This document shows, piece after piece, positions 21,425 through 32,710 of a stretch of DNA of 64,000 bases. Origin of the DNA: Ditylenchus dipsaci (lineage: Eukaryota > Nematoda > Chromadorea > Rhabditida > Anguinidae); NCBI GenBank assembly GCA_004194705.1, contig SADC01000206.1, positions 1 to 64,000 on the forward strand, read 5' to 3'. The notes under the pieces are model-generated. The model made no database searches. It saw nothing but the letters and a program-made list of their open reading frames with translations, and was not told where the DNA came from. Position numbers and translations under genes: made by a program. How positions within the stretch are numbered: the stretch's first letter is position 1; the number at the start of each line of letters is the position of its first letter.

Positions 21425-24400
21425 TCAAACGTCCAATTGGTTAGAAAAGCTTCCTGGAAAAGCGAGAATTTTGACAGTGTTGGACAGGTGTTCCAGCACC
21501 AAGAGAAGAGTAGAATTCCGAAGCATCTCCAATGCAGACCATATGTTTATTGGTTGTTTTTCACCCTCATCTTCCTTTCGAATCAACTTAGTTTTGAGGT
21601 AAGGCGTCTGAAAAACAAAATCTTTTTGAAATTAAAGTCAGCAAATTGGTGTATTCACCTTGTTTTCATAGTCGAAAACATGGATTTCTTCTCTTCCTCT
21701 TTGAACAACCAATAAACTTTTAAGTGAAAGCAATTGGATGGGAAGAGAATAGCTACTTTCTGGGATTCCATATTGCTGCACTAATGCTGCCCCATTACCA
21801 GTCTGAATGTTGGCATTAGTAAATAAGGGAAAGAAATTGTTGGCCTTACTGTAATATAAACCACCCCCCCCCAATAATTTAGGCTTAAGCCCGTAGGCTT
21901 AAGTTTAGGCTCAGGGCCTAGCCATTATTTGCACATCCTTTTTTTTCGAAAATGGTGGTTTTAGATACCCTCAAAAATGATTGTGGGGGGAGGTATATGA
22001 CAGTAGCGTCAAATTGTTCTTCTTTACTTTTATTTATGCTTGTCCTAATCGTAAATCTTCAAATATCTATTTCCATTTAACCGTGACATTTACCGTGAGC
22101 ACATTTTTAAAAGTGGGCGTTGTCTTGTCCGCCGTCTCGTTCTAGATTTTTTTATTGTATTCCAAGGCAAACTCGATATGGTACACCCAATAAATTTAGA
22201 TACTTAACTGGATCCGATTTTTTACAGCCATTTATCGAAGAAGAAAATTTTTTGGACCAAGCTGTGGACTGAACTTTTTATGTGTCACTATATCGAGTCT
22301 AACTACAAAAAATATTTTTTCGAAGAGACAAAAGCAATTTTTGCGAGTGACCTGCAAAAAAAACATTTCTAAACATAAACATATCACAGGGGTAGTCAAA
22401 CACGTCGAAAGGCAAAATCGACACTTTTTTGTCGAGACAAAACATTCGAAAACGATAAATTTTTGGAGTTTTGATTATATTTACCAAACTTTGTATTCTT
22501 GTTTGTAACTCTTGCTTATGTGTGTCATATATAAGAAATTTTTCGATCACTGGATTGCACAGGGATCCTCTATCGACTGGAAAAAATCACTGAATCGCAT
22601 AAGAAATTTAAAGAGTTTGAATAAACGCGTGGCCGAGTGAAATTGCCAACTTCAAATGACTTTATCTCGGAGCGAATCAAATCAAAAAAATTTCTGGCCG
22701 ACCATATGATAGCATTTTTCCTCAGCATTCTCATGTTGTATTAAGTTGTTCAATGTACTATCGATTTTTAAATTAACCTAGTGGTTTTATGAAAATCGAC
22801 ATGTTTCAGTAACCTAATGAACCTCATATCTTCGTTTATATAGAGTAATTTGGAAAAATAAATGACAAAATCGGAATCCTTGCAACTTTTTAGACCAGGT
22901 TGATCAAAAACAACTGACGAAAGACCAAAAAAAAATATCTGTATTGAAAAAAGTCGAACTCTAAGTGGTATGTCGATTTTGCCTTTTGACGTGTTTGACA
23001 CCCCGTGATCTAAATATAAATTAATTAGCACTTTTAGGTCAAAATCGACTGAATACTTAAGGCCTGTTCACAATGGTGACTGCAGCGTGTGGCTTCAGCG
23101 TGTGGCGTGGCGCTGCAGCTGCATGGGTGTTCACAATGTGTCGCCACACGCCACACTCTGCAGCCACAGCCACACGCCACACGCTGCAGCTACACGCCAC
23201 ACTCTGTTCACAATGATGGCCACACTCTGCAGCCACACGCCACACTCTGCAACCACACGCCACACGCTGCAGCCACACTCTATTCACAATGGGAAAAATT
23301 GAAGGTGCCCATTATCTTAATCCAAAACATCATCTTTATTACTATTCAGCCCAACTATTCAGTCACTATTCAGTACTATTGAGTCAACAACAACACAACA
23401 CAACAATATTCTAGATCATTCTTCCTTGCCACTCCACTGCGCCTTCTTCTTTGAAATATCGCACAAGCCTTTGGCGGACTTCTTCGGCTTCCAATCGACT
23501 TCTGTTCGCTCCGCGCCTTTGCATTTCAGCCGGTTGAAGAGATCGAAGAGGATTCTGCACTTCTGTTCGCCAAAGCCCGTTCGGTTCATTCCCCAGTCCT
23601 GTATCGGCCATCGCATCTGCATTGAGAGATCCCTCGTCAATCAAGAAGTTGTGGAGAGCACAGCATGCCTTGACTATCAAATCGGCCACCTTATCGCTTG
23701 TCTCGATGGGCTTGAGAAGGACCCTCCAAATGGCACTCATGATGCCAAACATATTTTCGATCACTCTGCGGCCACGACAGATCCTGAAAGGCAAATAAAG
23801 ATCATTTAAAAAGACATGCATTATGCATTAAAATGCCTGTAGTTATAGATTCTTTTTTCAAATCCAAATTCAAGCAAGGAAATATGAGCAACAATATTTA
23901 ACAAGGAAACAAAAACAACAACATTTCTACTCGAAAGCAACCATAAAAAATAAAATGAAATCACAAACATAAATACAAGGTGAAAATTTTCAAAAAAACG
24001 CCACACTATTTCAAATATTTTTGAAAGTGTGGCTGTGGCTGCAGCGTGTGGCTGCAGCGACAGATTTTTCCCATTGTGAACAGAGTGTGGCTGCAGCGTG
24101 TGGCGTGTGGTTGCAGAGTGGGGCGTGTGGCTGCAGAGTGTGGCCATCATTGTGAACAGAGTGTGGCGTGTGGCTGCAGCGTGTGGCTGCAGCGTGTGGC
24201 GACGCATTGTGAACACCCAATCGCCACACGCTGCAGCTGTAGCCACCATTGTGAACAGGCTTTTAGAGATCAGCCCATTGACACGAGAAAGGGCGACTGT
24301 AATTCCGACGGTTTATATCGTAATTTGAAAAAATAAATGACAAAATCGGAATCCTTGCAGCTTTTTGGACCAGATCGATCAAACGCAACTTTTTGATTGA

Positions 24401-27400
24401 TCAAAAAATTACATAGTTTCGACAATTAGATTATTCAAAAAGCGCCTATTTGAATAATCAGATACAGTCGACGCTCGATTTATCGACGCTGCATTTAACG
24501 ACACTCTCGATTTAACGACACACTTTGGCTGGTCCCGACTGCTAAAGGCGCTCGATTGAACGACAGTGTGGCGATATTTGCACCTGGGGATTGTAGCCCG
24601 AAAAAATGCCGATCTGATTTTATTAATCAATATCTCAGATCAAAATTTTTTTACTCACCAAACTTTTCCTAAATATCGCATCCGCTAACGTCATGTCCAT
24701 AAATAACACGTGTTTGTTGTAATGCAAAGGTCGAGGCGCATTTGTTAGGCAAAAACACATTTTTAAACCATTGACTATTATTGTTGCGGTTGTTGTTGAT
24801 GTGATTAAATAAATTTTGCCTTTAATGTGAAAAAGGTATTGATATTCCTTATTTCTAAGCCTTTATTTCTGGTCTCCAGATATGTTTTTCACAGATTTAA
24901 TGTCAAATTCTTTTCTAAATAGTGACAAGAACTAGATAAAAAAGTATAGTGCTAAAATACCACAAAATATCCATACTTTTAGCAAATTTCTTTATTTTAA
25001 AAATATTAAAATTTTACTCTGATGTAAACGTCATTTATAACGAGAATTAGAAAAAAAAGGTCGATTTAACGACGCCTTACTCTAAGGTTAAATATTTTCG
25101 CTCGATTCAACGACGCTCGAAATCGAAAATAGTAAGAAAGTCTTGCCAATTTTTTCGCTTGTAATGTTTTTAGTATCAAAAATTAATCTTGATTAAAAAA
25201 TCACAGGTAAATGAAAAATATGAGCAGGAGAAAAATATGCAAAATTAAATTGTGAAAATTCAATTTGTGCAAAATAATCGGTTATACTCTGCAATATTTG
25301 CCGAATATTACCGAAAATATTGCCGAATATGACCGATTATTTTTGCACAAATTTAATTTTCACATTTTAATTTTGCACATTCTTCTCCTGCCCAAAAACA
25401 TATTTCGAGTTGTAAATTAAAAGTCTTTGAGACTTTAAAGGAGGATACCCGTGCGTTTCAAAAATTCAGGGTAGCAAATTTTTCTAACCGTCCCACGCAT
25501 TCAATTTGGTATTGATGACCTTATACTACTTTTAAAAACTACGAAGAAAACTCAAAAATTTAGAAGAAAGCGCCTAAAAACATTGCTGAGAAACAAAAGA
25601 GTGCCCATCTGGCTTAATTCTTTCTGGTTTAGTAGAAAAATAGTAGTCGTCCACTTAGTGGGATTTTTCAAAAGTTTTACAGGCTATAAAACCTGCTTAC
25701 AGTATTACTTTGAAACATTCTAAAGAAAGTCTAGCACGGCTAACAAGTCTTTTCGTCAGGTATTTTTTGAATTTTGGTAATCCTACAGCCTACAAACCAG
25801 TTTCCGAATATCATAATAAACTAGCTCGCGTTGGGCCCGCCTGCGGCGGGCCCCCGCTCGCAGTCACGCTGCTTGATGCACCTTATCTCAAAACTCTCTT
25901 TAACTCGAAAAAATCAAATTCAACTCATAGAATTAAAGCTTTTTAAAGCACACTACCTCTTTCATATAATCAGCAAGAGATACTATATAATTAAATAGGT
26001 TCAAATTACCCCAATTACATCAGTAACTAACAAAATCGGTTCGCCAAGCGTACTACCACACTTTCCTGGCGCACCCACTTACTAACCACTCTCCCAGCAT
26101 GACTTCTCACTCTCCTGGCACGCTTGCCCATTTTTCTGACTCAGGAGCCCTTGACATTAGCGAATACCCACGCCTCTGTGAAGGCACAAATAAGATTACA
26201 AAAATCACAAATAAGATAACTTCAACAGTTATCAACTATGGGTAGCGATGTCTGGAGATTAAGTAAGGGTACCCCCACTTACTCTCCGGTTACTCTTGCT
26301 TAATTTCCAGACATCGTTACCGACTCTTATGGTACTCCTACACACTCTCCTGGTACCCCTACCAACTCACCAGATACCCCACCCACTCTCCAGGCACACT
26401 TAATTGCTCTCCAGGCACACTGACATACTCTTCAGGTACTCTCACTCACTCTCCAGGCACCCCTACCCACTCTCCAGGTACCCCTACTTACTCTCCAGCA
26501 CCCCTACTTTCTCTCCGGCACCCTACCCACTCTCCAGGCACCCCTACACACACTCCAGGCACCCCTACACACACTCCAGGCACCCCTACACACACTCCTG
26601 GTTCATCTACACACTGTCCTGCAGATCAATTTAAATTTTGGAAAAATTTTGAAAGAAAAAAATTTTGAAGAAGGTGATACAGTCAAATGAGATCACATTA
26701 TGAATCTCGGTCTAACCGACACACCTTGACTCATTTATACTCTATTGATGAGACTCAACTATGAACGCACTCGAGTCTAAGCACTTCAATTATTTACCAT
26801 TGTCGAAGCATACTTGAGTCAAGTAAAATGCATAGAAAAGTTTCATCCAAAATTAAGCCTAATCCAATTGCCTGGATTCAAAAAATGGGAAGAGACAACT
26901 GCTCAAGAGGATGAAGTATAAATTAATAAAGTCACAAAAAACTGTAGCTTGAAAAAGAAAAATAATTCGCATAAAGACAAATCCCTACTCAAATTTGGAT
27001 TAACATAGATTTTACCTGCAGATGAATTTACTTGCACATCAATTTACTGCAGGTACCCTTACATGCTCTCCAGGTACCTCTTCAGGCTCTCCAGGTACCT
27101 TTACCCACACTACAGGTAGCCCTACACGCTCTCTTATCCGACTTACTTGCTTTCTTAAAAAATCTAATAGACGAAAATTTAACACAAAAAAACGGCTCAA
27201 AAACAGTATTCAAAACTTTCCTCTCGAGACAAAAAAGAAAATATTCAAAAAGACCCGAATTCAAATGCCCTCCGAATGACCACCTCCATGCTTTTCGCCA
27301 CGCCCCATTTTAAACTCACTATTTTTCGCCGATTTTTTTCACACGAAAGCTGTGATTCAGCGCTACACGATAAAATACGCGCCTTGGCCGTCTGACCCAC

Positions 27401-29587
27401 TTAACTCCGAGATTTTGACTCTTGAACAAAAAAACGACAATTTGCTCACTAAAACCAAAAATTGAAACCAAAACAAATCTCAAACCACAATCCAAAACAA
27501 CCATTCTACTCCTGAGATTCCAAGCTTCAATTTGAAAAAAATTGACCAAAAAAGCGAAAAAAACATAACAAATAAACTCAAAACATCCAAAGTGAACAAA
27601 CAAACAAAACAGCTCCAATACTATATATAGGAGATGTAGAAAGAAAACGGGACACTATCGGTCAGTGACACTATCGGCTTCAAACACTATTGTTCGTGTC
27701 GGTCTTTTTGTTGTGATTGGGCGAGTTGTCTCATAAAGAGAATATGTCACTGGGCAAATTGTCCAAGCCCCTTTTCTGATTAATAAATTTTCCCAAAAGT
27801 CAAAGTCTTATATGATTAATCGAACATCTTGTTTATCTAAAAGTTTTATTTCGGCACTTCTTTAGTTGCCCCCCCCCATACTCGGATTTTTTGAAAAGTG
27901 ACCGAAAATCACCCCCCGAACTCATTTTTTCTGCACAACAAGGTACGAGAAGCATTTCTAAACACTTTCTGAATAAAAAAAGTTGAATTTTATTTAAAAA
28001 AAATTGCCACCCACCCTTTGGGGTAGATGGTCTTTTTAGAGTATTTTTGACGTAATTTTAACCTTCTTTAAGCAAAATCTAGGTAAAATGCTAGATTTTA
28101 AACAGGTTTTCACTTTCTGGGTCCTACAGCATAAATAAACTGCGATATGCGTATATTTTTATGCATCCAAAGTAATTTTCGAGTGAGTTGTGTCTCAGGT
28201 ATGTGTGTGTGCGCATCTCAACCCAAGCAACCAAGCCCGCTGCGTCACCTTCGGGGCGCAGGGGCTTGGTTGGTTAGAGATGCGCGCACTCACTTACCTT
28301 AGACATAATTCCGAGCAAGGCTCTTGATCAAAAATGCAGTTAGAGAGGTTTTTTGCCCAGCTCCAGCAAGAAAAATGTGATAATCACTCAAAAATGACCC
28401 TAAAATACCCGAAAAAGACCATCTACCACCAAAGGAGCGGGTGGCAATTTTTTTTGACAAAATTTAATTTTTCTTATTCAGAAAGTGTTTAGAAATGCTG
28501 CTCGTATCTTGTTGTACAGAAAAAATGAGTTCGGGGGGTGATTTTGGGTCACTTTTCAAAAAACCCGAGTATGGGGGGAGGGGGGGGGAACTAAAGAAGT
28601 ACCCCTATTTCTGCTTAAAAAAAACCTACAACCGAAAATTGAAGAATGGCAGATTGACAAGACACGAAGATATACTGCTTTGCAGCATGAATGAAGTTGC
28701 ATATTTCTCTGCCCGTGTTTTCAAACTCCATAGATTTCTCGAAATCAAGTTCTCCGTCGTAAACATGAATGGTGTTGTTGAAGCGGTCAAGTAAATAAAT
28801 CTAAAATACAAAAAATAAGAATAAAAGAAAAAGCAATAAGTAAGTCCAACTTTGTTGTCAAACACAGCCATATCTTTGGCAACCACACTGATACTCTTCC
28901 TATTTAATATATCTCCCTGCAAATCCAATGCATAAAGGTTGCTGATCAAATCCTCTCCTGTGCCAGTACCATCTTGTAGGGCCACAAAGGAGGCATTACC
29001 AGCATTGAATAACTTCATTTTATTTATCCGAATTTTTGTTTTGATTATGTCCATCAAGTAAAAACTGGTCTCATTCACACTTTTCCATACATCAATTTCT
29101 CCATTAAGTCTGGGCAAATAAAATATGTCTTGGTTGCTGGACAGGATACCAGTGAATTTGGTCTCTTTCGCAGTAGTCAAATTAGATGATAAGAATTTTG
29201 GGACGAAATCTCAAAAAATTTGTTTAAATTTATAGTTTTCGGTAGATTGCTGCTATTTGAAGAGATTTCTGGTTTAGAATGGTTTCTCATAGAAATCATA
29301 GGAACTGCGTTAACAAATGAAGTATTGGTTTCGGAAGGAACTTCTAGCTTTTCCTTTCGAAATTCGACAAGAGGAATTGGAGAAGTGAGTGGACTAGCAG
29401 CATTCTTTTTTTCAGTGAAGTAAGTAGCTTTTTGTTCGGAAATGGATAAAGATGGTTTAGACCAACTAGTTGAAGGAAGGTGAGAATATAATTTGCTAGA
29501 AGGCTCATCTCCAAATATGAGGTCTGGCTGCTCGGTCATAACTATCAAAAGGACAATCAGTCCTATTAGTGCCGTTAGCAAAATCAT
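21425..29587 (-). CDS. Type II membrane protein with beta-propeller-like repeats
   Basis: Exon 1 (29587-28861) starts MILLTALIGLIVLLIVM, a signal anchor, then a Ser/Pro-rich stem and, after a one-base slip near 29180, LSSNQDIFYLPRLNGEIDVW and further blade-like strands. A 60-bp intron leads to exon 2 (28800-28633), IYLLDRFNNTIHVYDG. Exons 21848-21659 (LLVVQRGREEIHVFDY) and 21607-21425 (LLLVLEHLSNTVKILAFPG, stop at 21425) repeat the same pattern of short hydrophobic strands ending in h-x-V-h-D/A. Splice phases agree within each pair. Exon 2 ends in phase 0 while the 21848 exon needs one base carried over, so at least one exon in the 21849-28632 intron is unseen. The fold suggests an extracellular or lumenal propeller; I do not recognise the family. 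The intron holds a Harbinger, fold-backs and minisatellites. Confidence 0.6.
22383..23011. repeat. Inverted repeat next to the Harbinger
   Basis: The arm tcacaggggtagtcaaacac with aaaggcaaaatcgaca (22386-22425) pairs with tgtcgattttgccttttgac and ttgacaccccgtga (22975-23011). A word aatgacaaaatcggaatcct occurs at about 22860 and again at about 24336, as direct repeats on both sides of the Harbinger. It is probably an older element into which the Harbinger jumped. Confidence 0.5.
23060..24262 (-). mobile_element. PIF/Harbinger element with ctgcagcgtgtggc subterminal repeats
   Basis: TTA duplications at 23057-23059 and 24263-24265 flank inverted ends aggcctgttcacaatgg and aagcctgttcacaatgg. 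Both shoulders (23080-23290, 24025-24240) are dense in gctgcagcgtgtggc and ttcacaatg words. A single C-terminal transposase exon on the minus strand remains. Confidence 0.85.
23412..23783 (-). pseudogene. Harbinger DDE transposase, last exon
   Basis: After the acceptor tgcctttcag the exon reads ICRGRRVIENMFGI, then CCALHNFLIDEG and ends GAVEWQGRMI with a stop at 23412. The VIENxFG and ALHN motifs are typical of the C-terminal part of DDE_Tnp_4 transposases. The upstream region (23784-24010) has no transposase sequence, so the catalytic part was deleted. It is homologous to the fragment at 6454-6719. Confidence 0.8.
24466..25115. repeat. Decayed pogo-like repeat
   Basis: The left edge tacagtcgacgctcgattta and repeated cgatttaacgac words (24466-24570, 25060-25115) resemble Tigger/pogo MITE ends. 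The two clusters are in the same orientation and no matching right terminus is visible. The centre is AT-rich without open frames. Confidence 0.4.
25222..25392. repeat. Palindromic MITE
   Basis: caggagaaaaatatgcaaaa and aatttgtgcaaaataatcgg on the left are mirrored by ccgattatttttgcacaaat and attcttctcctg on the right, a hairpin of about 170 bp in the propeller gene intron. Confidence 0.6.
26040..26630 (+). repeat. Minisatellite, cactctccaggcacccctac type
   Basis: A tandem array of about 21 bp units (actctccaggcacccctacc and variants with gtacc) lies mainly at 26350-26620, with looser units back to 26040. All units have the same orientation. Open frames across it are repeat artefacts. A shorter related array lies at 27040-27130. 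Confidence 0.7.
27040..27620. repeat. Minisatellite-plus-flank dispersed repeat, copy 1
   Basis: Tandem ctccaggtacc units (27040-27130) are followed by about 450 bp with ccacgccccattttaaa, gaaagctg and a TATA-like ctatatatagg near 27622. A related flank follows the array at 45950-46200 (acgcccctcttaaaaa, gaaagctgac, ctatatagag near 46460), so array and flank travel together. Confidence 0.45.
27850..28610. repeat. B-core fold-back with distinct outer arms
   Basis: The outer arms agttgcccccccccatactc and gagtatggggggagggg, plus ctaaacactttctgaataaa and its inverse, enclose an inner copy of the B hairpin (aagcccgctgcgtcacc near 28230, flanked by gtgtctcaggtatgtg and cttaccttagacat). It sits immediately downstream of exon 2 of the propeller gene. 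Confidence 0.6.
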
Positions 29588-29954
29588 ACAAATAATTATA
29601 TAACGGTGGCCGATTTCATCATGTTTTTGACTTTTGATTAAAAATACAACAGAAAAGCAAGAAAAAAGGATAAAGTGTCAGCCAAATCCAACAAAATCGT
29701 TAATTAGCGTGCATAGCAAATCGATCTCTATGCAACAGCCTTGAAAAATACCCATGTTAATTTTACTAAGATGCTATCTCAAAGTTATTACAGATGCCGC
29801 TTCGCAAAAAAATCTTTTTTTCATCCTATCCACTTAAAAGGAGAGACAGAAAGCAAGGGAAGTAGAAAAATATTTTTTAAGTTAAATATACATTACAGAA
29901 ATAGGGAATGATCCTCGCGTTACCGAATTCCTACGATAATATTTGAGGATAATA

Positions 29955-30112
29955 GACAAAACAAGGCCTGGAATTTGATTTTAGGTATGGTTTTGTTAGA
30001 AACCAAGCTAAAAAAATCCGTACAGAAGTTCAATGATCAGGAAAAATTTTTGAATTCCCGGGCACCATCTCTTATTAGCGTGGCATGCCCCTTTAAAGCA
30101 GGGTACACAAAT
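29955..30112. repeat. TTAA fold-back family F, half copy
   Basis: This is the right half of the element delimited at 31607-31838: ggtatggttttgttagaaac, atccgtacagaagttcaatg, gaattcccgggcaccatctc and gcatgcccctttaaa. The left half is absent. Confidence 0.55.
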
Positions 30113-30288
30113 GTACTTTTCAAAAGATTTGTACTTTTTTGGGACCCTTCAAATTTCTATTCTCAAGCAGATACTTTTTCAAGGACTCGGTTACCAAGAT
30201 CCAGTCGCCAGAGAGGTCGCCAAATTTTAATTGCTTAACTTGTTGAGAAAATAGAACCTTCATCTGAGCACAATTTGTGTAAGAGCAC

Positions 30289-30396
30289 TAGGCTTGATCT
30301 CGGGACGGGAATCACATGGGATTCCCGGTAAGCGAATCCCGAAAATTTTGAAAATTCCGATCCCGAATCCCGCCGGACCCCTAAATATCAAGCCTA
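30289..30396. mobile_element. Short hAT-like MITE
   Basis: The inverted ends taggcttgat and atcaagccta have a perfect 8-bp duplication aagagcac (30281-30288, 30397-30404). The body contains gggattcccggt words. It lies just 3' (minus strand) of the kinase-like exon. Confidence 0.75.
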
Positions 30397-30417
30397 AAGA
30401 GCACTATCAGATATCAC

Positions 30418-30640
30418 CCGGATCAGATATAATGTTTTCGTGTCTGTATTCGTGCAATATTTTAGCTTCTTCAAGAAATTCGTCACTTTCGTCTTTGAGT
30501 GTATGAAATTGAAAAGCTACCAAAAGTTGTTTTCGATACCGGCAGCTAATAGTAACCTTTTTACTTTTTGCTCTTTGCAACTTCGGTGTTAAATGAAAGC
30601 CTTGAACCTCAGTTTTAGCATAACATGTAAGGGAGGCAGA
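30418..30640 (-). CDS. Kinase N-lobe-like exon (Fes/Fer-type), partial
   Basis: The minus-strand frame reads KKVTISCRYRKQLLVAFQF followed by LKDESDEFLEEAKIL and HEYRHENI, then a gtgata donor near 30417. The F-L-x-E-A-x-I-L-x-x-x-x-H-x-N-I pattern is the C-helix and strand 4 of tyrosine kinases, closest in feel to the Fes/Fer group that is abundant in nematodes. The usual VAVK lysine is not evident (VAFQF) and no glycine loop is visible, so this may be a pseudokinase exon or a degraded copy. The upstream boundary is uncertain. No further catalytic exons are seen before the propeller gene starts at 29587. The SH2-like exon at 30933-31128 would be the preceding one. Confidence 0.4.
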
Positions 30641-30659
30641 TAGCAGAAAAATAAGAAAC

Positions 30660-30745
30660 AGGCCTGGGGAGACCTGATAGCTCAAATGGTTAGAGCGCCG
30701 ACTTGCAAGGAGGATATCGTGGGATCGCACTTTTTCCCAGGCCTG
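30660..30745 (+). repeat. tRNA-like sequence, probable SINE head
   Basis: gatagctcaaatggttagag resembles an A box and acceptor/D-arm, and tatcgtgggatcgcac a poor B box. ggcctggg and cccaggcc pair at the ends. It is followed by 120 bp of unique sequence without a clear poly(A) tail. It lies in the presumed intron between the SH2-like and kinase-like exons. Imperfect stems argue against a working tRNA. Confidence 0.4.
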
Positions 30746-30932
30746 TACAAAAGCCGTACGCGGCCACTGGCGTACGCTTACTAACATCAGACATGCAAAA
30801 CATCCCAACGCAATTTTTATTGACACGCGGAGGGCCGAGCGTGGTCAGGGCGGCGTTTTGTTGGGAATTTCATGTAAATTACGAATCAGCAAAGAAATTT
30901 GAAAAAAAGCTTTCTCCTGACGAAACACTCAC

Positions 30933-31128
30933 CTCTTGAAAATAAGTCTCCTTCTTAGAATTATGTAGCGGGAGTAGAAATCTTTTGTGGAGACATTGGT
31001 TAGATACTCCTCCTTTTACGGTGTATAGCACATTCTCTTTTGGACCATCTTTGGTTAGGTTGGTCACAGAATTTCTTCTGAGGTTTTTTACGTGATCAGG
31101 TATCAACTTGAAAGTCGAAAATTTTGAC
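30933..31128 (-). CDS. SH2-like exon preceding the kinase-like exon
   Basis: The exon is bounded by tattctag and gtgagt. The frame reads LIPDHVKNLRRNSVTNLTKD, then ENVLYTVKGGVSNQCLHKRF and KKETYFQE. The strand pattern (VLYTVKGG, basic residues, then Y-F) is compatible with the second half of an SH2 domain, and a kinase-like exon follows on the same strand, as in Fes/Fer kinases. The similarity is weak and the FLVR arginine is not in this exon. Confidence 0.35.
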
Positions 31129-31382
31129 CTAGAATAACTGTTAGATGATCCGTAAGTAAAGTTATATTACAATTGATTTCTGGGCTAGGTGAAAACCTGT
31201 TTAACGAAAACTCGCTTAACGAAATTCTGCTTAGAAAAATCATCATGTAGAAAGAGAGAGAAAAAATCACATAATGGGTGTAACAAATAAAATTTTACTA
31301 TTCAAAATTCACTTGTGATGCCTATCATGTGATTTTTTTTTCTCTTTGTACATGATGATTTCTCTAAGCAGGTTCTTGCTAA

Positions 31383-31571
31383 AGGGCCATGGTTTTTGCG
31401 CGCAGCGGCATGTGCAAAATTTCAATTTGCGGGGGACAGCTCTCTTACGTCTCTCATTATACTCTCATGAGTTACGTCAAACTACTCCAAAGAGTACAGG
31501 GAGAGACAAAAGAGAATTTTCCCCGCCAATTCAAATTTTACACATGCCAATGCGCCCGAAAACCATGGTCC
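31383..31571. mobile_element. TTAA-type fold-back, ccatggt family
   Basis: The left edge agggccatggtttttgc and right edge aaaccatggtcctt are inverted, with TTAA at 31572-31575 and CTAA on the left. A relative occurs at 63634-63830 (ggaccatagccgtc) and a fragment at 12220. The inner arms share gtctctc, ctcttt and aattca words. Confidence 0.55.
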
Positions 31572-31606
31572 TTAAAGGAGGTTTTCGTTAAGCGAGTTTT
31601 CGTTAA

Positions 31607-31838
31607 AGGGGCAAACCCACGCTAATAAGAGGTGATGCCCGGGAATTCAAAAAATTTTCCTCATCATTGAACTTCTGTACGGATTTTTTAACTTAGTTTC
31701 TAACAAAACAAGCCTAGGAATTTAATTTTAGGTATAGTTTTGTTCGAAACCAAGTTTAAAAATCCGTACAGAGGTTCAATGATAAGGAGAAAATTTTGAA
31801 TTCCCGGGCACCACCTCTTATTAGCGTGGGCATGCCCT
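31607..31838. mobile_element. TTAA-flanked fold-back element F, complete
   Basis: TTAA at 31603-31606 and 31839-31842 flanks inverted ends aggggcaaacccacgctaat and attagcgtgggcatgccct. The arms continue through aagaggtgatgcccgggaat and its inverse, a near-complete palindrome. The TTAA target is the piggyBac signature, but no transposase is present. Confidence 0.8.
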
Positions 31839-32710
31839 TTAAGCAGGTTTTCGTTACGCAGATTTTCGTTAAGCAAATTTTCATTAAGCAGGTTTTCACC
31901 TAGCCGATTTCTGTTTCTCAAAGCCTTTCGTGCAACCTACAACTCGAGTTCTCCTTTCAAATTTCACACTTTTTTAATCTCCTTTTTTGGTAACAACCAC
32001 ACATTTTTGACCTCAACTCAACAATTGAACTGTGTGTTGACAGTACTTCTTGTTCTGCAATTGTCTCTACTTCCTAAACAAGGAAGCAAGCACTTTAGAG
32101 ACAGAGAACAAGGGGAACAATCACCGGCACAGAGGGAGTCAATGAATTCCTAAAGTGCTGATCGTTTGTTATTCTTTGCGTGTCTAGTCTCCACTGTTTG
32201 TCTAAATAATTTGCTACCTCTCTCTCTCCGCTGCTATTTATCCTGGTATTACATAAGGGTAAGACTGTTGTCTTCTTATCTTCTCCTTGCTGTTTGTTGT
32301 CTTATCTGCTCTCTGTTTCTCACCTCTTGGTTGTATTCTCCACCATGTGTTCTAGCTATTCTTCACACACTAATCAGTAGTACTGCTACTCAAAAAAGAG
32401 AGAGAAATGGATTTTTCCATTGTTTTTGCATTTGCTTCCAACTTGTGGTTTAGATCACATTTCTTTGATTGGAATCCCTCTACTTTTTTTTAACAAGTTT
32501 TTACTGCATAAAAAATTGGGTTTCACTTCCTACTTTTTCACTTGTTTTTTCTTAATTTTTTTGCGAGAGTACAGAATGTGCCAAGATATTTGTAACACTT
32601 TGAAAGGCCATATTTTGAAAGACCAGCCAATAAATTTTTTTCTATATCAAATTCCGGTAATTAAAAAAATATCCATTCCGGCTTTGAAAAAATATACAAT
32701 TTTTAGTATA

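Larger units (their letters stand above)
31183..31905. mobile_element. MULE-like element with cttaacgaaaac arrays
   Basis: A perfect 8-bp duplication gatttctg (31175-31182, 31906-31913) flanks ends ggctaggtgaaaacctg and caggttttcacctagcc. Terminal units are gtttaacgaaaactcgctta on the left and their inverse (ttttcgttaagca) on the right. Inside are a hairpin (31235-31375), a TTAA fold-back (31383-31571) and the F element (31607-31838). No gene. Confidence 0.75.

Noticed and set aside
26404..26634. Frame rich in Tyr-Pro-Leu-Ser-Arg-His
   Set aside because: A pure translation of the cactctccaggcacccctac minisatellite.
27319..27618. A 99-codon minus-strand frame as a missing propeller blade
   Set aside because: It is A/T-driven and hydrophobic, its sequence belongs to a dispersed repeat also present near 46200-46480, and splice sites in the needed phase were not found.
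32166..32453. A hydrophobic 95-codon frame resembling a membrane protein
   Set aside because: It comes from a T-rich, C-rich stretch (tctctctctccg) with no ATG context, homology or splice pattern that I could support.
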